Positions 6,912 through 12,227 of a DNA stretch of 12,227 nucleotides are shown in pieces. Positions within the stretch are counted from its first letter, which is position 1; each line of letters starts with the position of its first letter. The position numbers and the translations under genes are program-made. Source of the stretch: Desulfovibrio sp. (GTDB lineage Bacteria; Desulfobacterota; Desulfovibrionia; Desulfovibrionales; Desulfovibrionaceae); contig JAIWOE010000036.1 in NCBI GenBank assembly GCA_020217165.1, forward strand, positions 1 to 12,227, read 5' to 3'. The notes beneath the pieces were generated by a model. That model saw only the letters and a program-made list of their open reading frames with translations. It was not told the DNA's origin and searched no databases.

Positions 6912-8126
6912 ATGCTTCGCCTGCTTGCCGAAGTGATGTTCTGGAGCGCTGCCGGGGCAGTGTTGCTTGTGGTGGTTGGGAATCCACTCTGCATCTATCT
7001 CGCCTCATCACTGCGGCGGCGGAGACCAGGAATCACCACTACATCCGAGACAATGCCGCAAGAATCACCATTGCCATCGGTGAGCATCATTGTGGTGGCC
7101 TACAGGCCGGGGCCATTGCTGGAGCGCAAGCTCGAAAACTGTCTTGCCTTGGAGTACCCAAAGGAACTGTTGGAAATTGTCTACGCTTCCGATGGCGAGG
7201 ATGCCCGAGCAGCAGCCCTGTGCCAGCGCTACGCTACCAGCATTCACAAATCTGGCCCCCTGATTCAGTGCGTCGAAACCCCAGTACGACGCGGGAAAGC
7301 CGCCAGTTTGAACGCGGCGGTGGCCCGGGCACGCGGCGACATTCTGGTATTTTCGGACGTAGACGCCATCCTCAGGGAAGACGCCGTGGGCAGGTTGGCC
7401 CGGCGATTTGTCGACCCGGCAGTGGGCGGCGTGGGGGGGAAGCGCATCATTGCAGCAGAGGAAAAACGCACGGGCGCCATTCAGGCACTGTATTGGCAAC
7501 TTGAAGCCTGGCTTAAAACGCAGGAATCATATCTTGGGACAGTGACATCAAATGACGGCAAGTTGTACGCCATACGGCGCACGTTGTTTGAAGCCATTCC
7601 GGAGGCTGTCACGGATGATTTGTATTGCTGCCTGACCGTGTTGCGGAAAAAATATCGCTTCGAGTACGAGCCAGGGGCTATTGCCACAGCCCCTGTCCCC
7701 TCGAGGGATGATTTGCATGAAGTCACGCGCCGCCGCCGCATCGTCTGCAGAAGTTTGTATGGCGTGTGGCTGTCCCGAGCGCTACTGAACCCGTTCGCCT
7801 TTGGCTGGCTGGCGGTGCGGTTGTTCATCAACAAGGTGCTCCGCCGTATGCTCCCCCTGGCATTGGTGCTGTTGTGTGTGGCGTCGTTATTGCTTTCCTT
7901 TTCATCCGGAGCATACGCCGTCATCTTCTTCATGCAATTGAGTGGATACGCGCTGGCCATGTTGCACCCATTGCTACGCCAAGCCCGACATGTGCCTCAA
8001 GGTCTTGAGAAGGCCTCTACAGCGGCGTGGTATGTTTGTCTGGGCATGTATGGAACATGGCTTGGACTGGTGGATTGCATCCGCGGCAGGCGGGTGGCCA
8101 TGTGGGTGCCAGTAAAGTCAGGATAA
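6912..8126 (+). CDS. Membrane-anchored family 2 glycosyltransferase
   Basis: The 404-residue protein has an N-terminal membrane helix (about 9-31), a GT-A catalytic domain and two to three C-terminal membrane helices (about 313-331, 335-353, 370-388). Catalytic-domain marks in order are VSIIVVAYRPG (57-67), YASDGEDA (91-98), GKAASLNAAVARARGD (128-143) leading to the metal-binding D149-V-D151, and a TDD acid motif (234-236) as probable catalytic base. The layout resembles cellulose-synthase-like/BcsA-type processive GT2 enzymes, but a basic RRRRIV stretch (273-278) stands where Q-x2-RW is usual. It therefore may be a non-processive transferase that adds one sugar to the lipid-linked unit on the cytoplasmic face. 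The ATG at 6912 begins 7 bases after the previous stop with AGGTGG close upstream, so it is co-transcribed with the O-antigen ligase-like gene. Confidence 0.9.
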   Translation: MLRLLAEVMFWSAAGAVLLVVVGNPLCIYLASSLRRRRPGITTTSETMPQESPLPSVSIIVVAYRPGPLLERKLENCLALEYPKELLEIVYASDGEDARAAALCQRYATSIHKSGPLIQCVETPVRRGKAASLNAAVARARGDILVFSDVDAILREDAVGRLARRFVDPAVGGVGGKRIIAAEEKRTGAIQALYWQLEAWLKTQESYLGTVTSNDGKLYAIRRTLFEAIPEAVTDDLYCCLTVLRKKYRFEYEPGAIATAPVPSRDDLHEVTRRRRIVCRSLYGVWLSRALLNPFAFGWLAVRLFINKVLRRMLPLALVLLCVASLLLSFSSGAYAVIFFMQLSGYALAMLHPLLRQARHVPQGLEKASTAAWYVCLGMYGTWLGLVDCIRGRRVAMWVPVKSG

Positions 8127-8172
8127 GGCGGGACTTTTTGCGGTGCTTTCTCTTGCATCCTGAATCAACGCA

Positions 8173-8994
8173 CTACATGTACCCCAGGCTTCGCAGTTGC
8201 TCCATGACAGCTTCCTTGTCCTGGCCACGGCCCTGACGTTCTGAAGTGTGCTCCAAATCCTGTTCCCAGGCGGGAACAGCCGCCAATGGGCGCGTGGTGG
8301 AGCGTGCCCCAAGGGATCGATAGCCCTGCCGGTACAACTCGCAAAACGGCAGTCTTTCGCCGTGGATAAGATCCCAAATATCCCGCTCCCTAAAGTGAAG
8401 AATCGGGTGCACGCGCGTGTGTGGTGGGTTGTCCCGTAGGCTGTTGAACTCCTCCCCAAGGCGTTGCTCTTGCTCGTCCCAGCGGATGCCCACCAAGAAG
8501 TGCGAGATGAAGTGCTGGGAGAGGTACTGTAGCAAGGGAACCGTTTTGGTCAGATGGCTGCCTGCAAAAGACTCCGGCTCAAAGTAAAATACCGAATCGT
8601 GATAGCCGATGGCTTGCAACTGCAGTTGATTTGTTGATGAAAGCGCGGTTACATCAATGGCTTCGCCAATGCGTGGCTGTCGAAAAAGCAGATCTTCATT
8701 GCGGATGATGGCCACATCCAGCCCCCAGGCCGAGGTGGTGGATCTGACAAAGAAATCAATTTCCGGAAATACATCTCCATCATCAATGTACACGCATTGC
8801 GGCATGGGCAGATTGGCTTCATGACATACTTCGCGCGTGAGCCATAGCAGCACGGTGGAATCCTTGCCGCCAGTCCACCCCAACGCAACGCGGGAGGGTG
8901 CGTTGGCAAGAGCTTCCAAGATGTATTGCTTGGCAAGGCTGCATTTTTCAGCAAGAGAGAGCGCCCAGTGTTGCGTTCGAGTTGCTGCATCCAT
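8173..8994 (-). CDS. PP-loop ATPase of the CysD/PAPS-reductase family
   Basis: The 273-residue soluble protein has the PP-loop GWTGGKDSTVLLW (39-51), which binds ATP and drives adenylation chemistry. It also has HPILHFRERDIWDLI (196-210) and LPFCELYRQGYRSLGARST (215-233), both characteristic of the sulfate adenylyltransferase small subunit (CysD) and PAPS-reductase family. The C-terminal SERQGR (251-256) and terminal GYM also recall the CysD tail. The ECG-x-H catalytic cysteine motif of true PAPS reductases is absent, so reduction of PAPS is unlikely. No CysN partner is present in the window. It is the last gene of the sugar-transferase operon, starting 3 bases after the AP-superfamily stop. 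A role in sulfate activation or another adenylation for glycan decoration is inference; homologues are common in EPS loci without known function. Confidence 0.85.
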   Translation of the reverse strand: MDAATRTQHWALSLAEKCSLAKQYILEALANAPSRVALGWTGGKDSTVLLWLTREVCHEANLPMPQCVYIDDGDVFPEIDFFVRSTTSAWGLDVAIIRNEDLLFRQPRIGEAIDVTALSSTNQLQLQAIGYHDSVFYFEPESFAGSHLTKTVPLLQYLSQHFISHFLVGIRWDEQEQRLGEEFNSLRDNPPHTRVHPILHFRERDIWDLIHGERLPFCELYRQGYRSLGARSTTRPLAAVPAWEQDLEHTSERQGRGQDKEAVMEQLRSLGYM

Positions 8995-8997
8995 GTG

Positions 8998-10317
8998 CTA
9001 CCGTTCCTGCATAAAAAATGATGTAAGAATGCCACTGCAATCAAGAATTGTTTGCGGTGGGTCAAATTCCGCGGATCCGGCACAGAGCCAGAAGGCGTCG
9101 TCGTGGGTATGCATGCCAGTCAGGTGTCCTTTTTTGAATACAACATCGGACAGTGCGCCCTTGGGGTCAAACCCACGGTGAGGCAACAGGACCAAATCGG
9201 GCGCAAACTGGGCGCAGGGGCCTGTGTAGAGCTCCTCCCGCCGCTTCACTGCCTGAAAGACCTGTTTGCCCTCGCATTGCAAGTCGAGGAACAGTTGTGC
9301 AAGGCGGTCGCACAGGGCAGGAACGTCCTGAGGGCTTACGCAACCGTGCTGAAATCTGTCGGAACGGTTAACATAGATGCGGCCAGGGTCAAGGGCGAAG
9401 GCTTTTGTGGTGGCAGGTGCAAGTTGAGAGATCATCTTTGGGGAGTCGTGAAGAAATGTGAGATAGCCATGCTGCTGAAGCAACGCGTTGCAATAGACCT
9501 CTGCATCCAACTGCGTAAAGCCGTGGTCAGACAAAAAAAGCAAAAGATATGGATCAGAACCTTGTTGTGTAATGAATGAGTCGCATATTCTTTGTATGTT
9601 GGAATCAATAGCATTGTAGTATGAAATAAACTTGGATCGATTTCTCGATTGACTGTTGGTCCACGCCTCAAAGTCATAGTGGTGCAATCGGTCTGTGCCC
9701 GTGATAACCAGGCAAAAGAGATCCCATGGCTCATTGTTCATGAGTAATTCTGCGGTGTGTATGCGCGTGGTGAGGATGTCGTACAACTCTTCGTATAACA
9801 GTTCAGGGTCGGATCGGATTCGAGTAAGGTCTACATCCACACGATAGCCGAGTCGCTGTAGCGTTGGCAGCATGGCGGGCGGATGCACCGCGCGTGCCAG
9901 ATCAGGTGCAACAAAGCCGGAAATCAGGACGCCAGGAAAGTCACGGACCGGATATGTTGCCGGAAGGTTGATCACCACGGAGCGTTTGCCCATTGTGCCA
10001 AGAGCATCAAATAAGGTACGGCAGCGTACGTCCAAAAAAGTTGGAAAAACAAGGGAATGCGTGGATGAAATGTCTGTGAATCCATAGATGCCGTGGTGGC
10101 AAGGAGACTTCCCTGTCGCAAAGCTGGTCCACGAAACTGATGATATGGGCGGCAGGGGAACTTCCATGGCGCCAAATGCGCCGTGTTTGGCAAGATTATG
10201 CAGATATGGCATTGCTCCCTGCTGCATCAGGGCAGACAGCATAGAGTAAGGAACGCCATCAAGACCAATAACAAGTGCTTTCTGCTTCACGCGAAGTGCC
10301 TCCGATGGAGAAATCAT
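8998..10317 (-). CDS. Alkaline phosphatase superfamily protein (type I phosphodiesterase/NPP-like)
   Basis: The 439-residue protein has the full two-metal site of the phosphodiesterase/nucleotide pyrophosphatase branch: D20 in ALVIGLDG, a nucleophile in PPISSVSWTSFATG (probably S59, where relatives usually have Thr), D209 and H213 in GTDRLHHYDF, D264-H265 in LSDHGF, and a late histidine in GMHTHDD (H403 or H405). The enzyme should hydrolyse or transfer phospho- (or sulfo-) ester groups. No signal peptide or membrane helix is seen, so it probably acts in the cytoplasm. The ATG at 10317 overlaps the sugar-transferase stop as ATGA. A GTG at 10290, preceded by GGAGG with an 8-base spacer, is a strong alternative that would give the family-typical start just before KQKALVIGLDG. 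Its place between a sugar transferase and a CysD-like gene suggests a role in modifying the glycan or its precursors. Confidence 0.88.
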   Translation of the reverse strand: MISPSEALRVKQKALVIGLDGVPYSMLSALMQQGAMPYLHNLAKHGAFGAMEVPLPPISSVSWTSFATGKSPCHHGIYGFTDISSTHSLVFPTFLDVRCRTLFDALGTMGKRSVVINLPATYPVRDFPGVLISGFVAPDLARAVHPPAMLPTLQRLGYRVDVDLTRIRSDPELLYEELYDILTTRIHTAELLMNNEPWDLFCLVITGTDRLHHYDFEAWTNSQSRNRSKFISYYNAIDSNIQRICDSFITQQGSDPYLLLFLSDHGFTQLDAEVYCNALLQQHGYLTFLHDSPKMISQLAPATTKAFALDPGRIYVNRSDRFQHGCVSPQDVPALCDRLAQLFLDLQCEGKQVFQAVKRREELYTGPCAQFAPDLVLLPHRGFDPKGALSDVVFKKGHLTGMHTHDDAFWLCAGSAEFDPPQTILDCSGILTSFFMQER

Positions 10318-11804
10318 ATCCCACGAAACAGGAACGCGATGGTTTCGAGAAGGATCGTCAGATCGAGGAAAAAGGAACGGTTTCGGATGTAATAGAAGTC
10401 ATACTCAAGATTGTCATGAATCGCCTGGTGCCGATCCACACTGATTTGCCACAGTCCTGTAATACCAGGCTTCACGCGCAGCCGTAGTCGCTGTTCTTCT
10501 GTATATGTTTGTGTGATGAAGGGCATTTCCGGCCTGGGGCCAACCAGACTCATATCCCCGCGCAACACATTGAACAGCTGCGGCAATTCATCCAAACTGG
10601 TTTTCCTGAGAATACGGCCAATTTTTGTAATCCTGCAGTCATCGCTAGAGGAAGGAGTTTGTGCATATGGGTCTGCTGTGCAGTGCATGGTGCGAAACTT
10701 ATACATTTGGAATGATTTTCCGTGCAATCCTGTGCGCGCATGTGAGAAAAAGGGAGAGCGCCGATCTTGCAAAAAGACAGCTAGCGCGATGACAAACAGT
10801 AGCGGTGAGAGAATCGTCAACAATGTGAGGCTGCCGATGATGTCCAGGCAGTTTTTGGAGAAAGCGTAAAACGCATGGGGGCGTGGTTGGAATCTGACAA
10901 TGGGTATGTCGCCAAGCACAGTTGCGTGAATTTCATATACTGAATATCCGTGCAGGTTGGGGACAAAGCTCATCTCAAGATTAAGGCGTTTGCATAACGC
11001 TGCAATGCAGTGAAGCTTCTCTTCAGAAATGTTGGAAATTGCAATGATCAATTCCTCAGCTTGCCGCTGAAGGGCAATTTCCTCAAGATCATTGAAGGAC
11101 CCAAGCACGGTACAGCTGGTCTTCTGCATTAATCCCGAAGAGTGAAACGTGATCCCAAACTTGGCAGGGTCATCATCAAGAAAGGCCACGGGAACAAGAC
11201 TATGGCGCGAGGATCCAATGATGGAGAAGAGGGTGCGGCCGAGTGTTCCGGCACCATAGATGATGATGCGCTTCCCGGAACGAATTTTTAAAAACAGTAA
11301 TCGGTGGTGTAGATAAATGTGTCCATAAAAAATAATGATTGCAGTAACGATGAGTGATGCTGCAAAAAATTGGAGTTGCTCTTTTGAAAGGAATGGGTAA
11401 AGCAATAACATCAACACGGCAATACCGAAGCACAGTCCTTTGAGCGTACGCTTTGAATGTTCAATGTCAAGAAAGCTCTTCTCATCGTTGTATACACCTG
11501 CCACCGCAAGGGCGAGTATCCAAAGCAACCCAACCACTGCCGTATGTACCAATAAAACGCCGGGATCCTCATGATGGGATGCTTGGCCAAACGCAATAAT
11601 TCTGATGAAATAATGCACCAAGATGGTAAAAAATATAGACAGGAAGTCAAATGCGATCAGCGCAACCGTAAAAAGAGAAGTGCCCCGATGCGTGGGAGTG
11701 TGCAGTAGTGAATGGATCATGCGCATCTCAAAAAGCTTGCGAGAAAATTGGCCAAATGTCATTGCTTTTGATACCACTTCCCGGGGCTTTTGGCTAGACC
11801 GCAT
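10314..11804 (-). CDS. Polyprenyl-phosphate hexose-1-phosphate transferase (bacterial sugar transferase)
   Basis: The 496-residue protein has the WbaP/WcaJ-like two-part build. The N-terminal part has four membrane helices (about 42-70, 83-103, 122-138, 146-168) and a Rossmann-like CoA-binding-3 domain with IIYGAGTLGR (181-190). After a further hydrophobic segment (about 322-345) comes the catalytic PF02397 domain: MYKFRTM (367-373), the D405-E406 dyad in KTSLDELPQL, SLVGPRPEMP (419-428) and RVKPGITGLWQ (443-453). It transfers a sugar-1-phosphate from a UDP-sugar to undecaprenyl phosphate, the priming step for EPS or O-antigen units; the sugar cannot be deduced. The start is unsure: the ATG at 11804 has no visible ribosome site, and Met15 (11762) or Met27/29 could serve instead. 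It heads the operon with the AP-superfamily and CysD-like genes. Base composition is clearly more AT-rich than the left half. Confidence 0.92.
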   Translation of the reverse strand: MRSSQKPREVVSKAMTFGQFSRKLFEMRMIHSLLHTPTHRGTSLFTVALIAFDFLSIFFTILVHYFIRIIAFGQASHHEDPGVLLVHTAVVGLLWILALAVAGVYNDEKSFLDIEHSKRTLKGLCFGIAVLMLLLYPFLSKEQLQFFAASLIVTAIIIFYGHIYLHHRLLFLKIRSGKRIIIYGAGTLGRTLFSIIGSSRHSLVPVAFLDDDPAKFGITFHSSGLMQKTSCTVLGSFNDLEEIALQRQAEELIIAISNISEEKLHCIAALCKRLNLEMSFVPNLHGYSVYEIHATVLGDIPIVRFQPRPHAFYAFSKNCLDIIGSLTLLTILSPLLFVIALAVFLQDRRSPFFSHARTGLHGKSFQMYKFRTMHCTADPYAQTPSSSDDCRITKIGRILRKTSLDELPQLFNVLRGDMSLVGPRPEMPFITQTYTEEQRLRLRVKPGITGLWQISVDRHQAIHDNLEYDFYYIRNRSFFLDLTILLETIAFLFRGI

Positions 11805-11808
11805 TGAG

Positions 11809-11825
11809 TTGGCGCTGATTATGAA
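11809..11825 (+). promoter_or_regulatory. Element resembling the 5349 sigma54-like site, upstream of the GT4 gene
   Basis: TTGGC-N5-TTATG-N-A occurs here with the same internal spacing as at 5349-5365. The -24-like GG is at 11811-11812, but the -12 dinucleotide is GA instead of GC, which weakens it as a sigma54 promoter. It lies in the 50-base gap between the divergent sugar transferase and GT4 starts; a transcript starting about 12 bases downstream would have a leader near 18 bases. Confidence 0.2.
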
Positions 11826-11854
11826 CGCCTAGCAACGTGATTTGAGAGGGGATG

Positions 11855-12227
11855 ATGAAAATTGGCATTGATTTGCACGCAGTGCATCAACTGATGCAGG
11901 GGTCACGGACATATATTTATCAGCTTGCCATGCATCTTGCGAGTCTGGAAGATTCAATTGAATTGGTATTTTACGTTCCAGAGATAGCGTATGATAAATT
12001 TCAATATCTATCTTTCAAGGGGCATGTCACTTGCGAGACGATACCACATTCGCGAATTGGACGTTTGCTGACAAAATTTCCGAGGCAATGCGCCCGAAGC
12101 GGGATTGAGTTGCTGCATGTGCAGTACATCGCTCCTTTTGGTCTGGCTATGCCGTATGTTGTTTCGCTTCACGACATACTCCACGAAACATATCCCCAGT
12201 TTTATCCCTGGAAAATCCGGCGTCTTA
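11855..12227 (+). CDS. GT4-type glycosyltransferase, N-terminal part (runs off right edge)
   Basis: An open frame of 124 residues runs from an ATG to the window end. The start MKIGIDLHAVHQLMQGSRTYIYQL fits the N-terminus of GT-B glycosyltransferases of family 4 (a beta strand followed by a glycine-rich acceptor loop and helix). LLHVQYIAPFGL (about 89-100) followed by VVSLHDILHETYPQFYP has the conserved H-D and aromatic-proline pattern of this family's acceptor domain. Of the tandem ATG codons at 11852 and 11855, the second is better placed for GAGG at 11846-11849 (5-base spacer). The nucleotide-sugar-binding C-terminal half with its E-x7-E motif lies outside the window. It is transcribed divergently from the sugar transferase operon and is AT-rich like it. 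It probably adds a sugar to the lipid-linked repeat unit. Confidence 0.82.
   Translation, partial: MKIGIDLHAVHQLMQGSRTYIYQLAMHLASLEDSIELVFYVPEIAYDKFQYLSFKGHVTCETIPHSRIGRLLTKFPRQCARSGIELLHVQYIAPFGLAMPYVVSLHDILHETYPQFYPWKIRRL

Noticed and set aside
8114..8139. AAAGTC...GACTTTTT inverted repeat at the end of the GT2 gene, possible terminator
   Set aside because: The stem has only 6 pairs, mostly A-T, with a 12-base loop. Too weak to call, although the T-run after it is suggestive; the convergent gap 8127-8172 holds nothing better.
8173..8994. Classical PAPS reductase (CysH) identity for the PP-loop protein
   Set aside because: The ECG-x-H catalytic cysteine motif is missing and the C-terminal region resembles CysD instead.
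1..12227. Exosortase/PEP-CTERM system membership of the locus
   Set aside because: Several neighbours (acyl ligase, O-ligase, PAPS-reductase-like and sugar transferase genes) occur in such loci, but no exosortase and no PEP-CTERM tail is present in the window, so the link is not supported here.

Overview
The window looks like part of a surface- or exopolysaccharide (EPS) locus from a Gram-negative bacterium. The left part is very GC-rich, with GCC/CTG/GTG-dominated codons and strong GGAGG-type ribosome binding sites. The combination of DUF362 proteins (one with a two-cluster ferredoxin tail), Wzy/WaaL-like and sugar-transferase genes would fit a sulfate-reducing deltaproteobacterium (Desulfovibrio-like). 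That placement is an inference from gene content and style; the window has no rRNA or other marker gene.

Region 1 (1-5210, minus strand, read right to left) is a tight gene string: a secreted FxLYD-type protein, an FAD-dependent oxidoreductase of the UDP-galactopyranose-mutase/protoporphyrinogen-oxidase fold, a DUF362 protein with a C-terminal 2[4Fe-4S] ferredoxin-like tail, an acyl-AMP ligase, and a second DUF362 protein that runs off the left edge. The last three are joined by a 4-base ATGA overlap and a 2-base gap, so they are almost certainly co-translated. No polysaccharide enzyme is evident here. It looks like a redox/carboxylate-activation module next to the EPS genes, and it is the least familiar part of the window.

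Region 2 (5211-5446) is a 236-base divergent intergenic region. It holds a 10-base tandem repeat, an 11-base palindrome and a sigma54-like candidate promoter. It feeds region 3 (5447-8126, plus strand): a polytopic O-antigen ligase/Wzy-like protein followed 7 bases later by a membrane-anchored GT2 glycosyltransferase.

Region 4 (8173-11804, minus strand, converging on region 3) is a three-gene operon. It begins with a polyprenyl-phosphate hexose-1-phosphate transferase, the enzyme that would start repeat-unit assembly on the lipid carrier. Next come an alkaline-phosphatase-superfamily phosphodiesterase/transferase and a CysD-like PP-loop protein. Region 5 (11855-12227, plus strand) is the start of a GT4 glycosyltransferase that leaves the window.

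Working model (inference): the sugar transferase primes the lipid carrier, GT2 and GT4 extend the unit, and the O-antigen ligase-like protein polymerises or ligates it. The AP-superfamily protein, the PP-loop protein and possibly the acyl-AMP ligase/DUF362/FAD group would modify it or a precursor. Base composition drops markedly toward the right end, suggesting that the locus is a mosaic. No tRNA, rRNA, CRISPR array or insertion sequence was seen.
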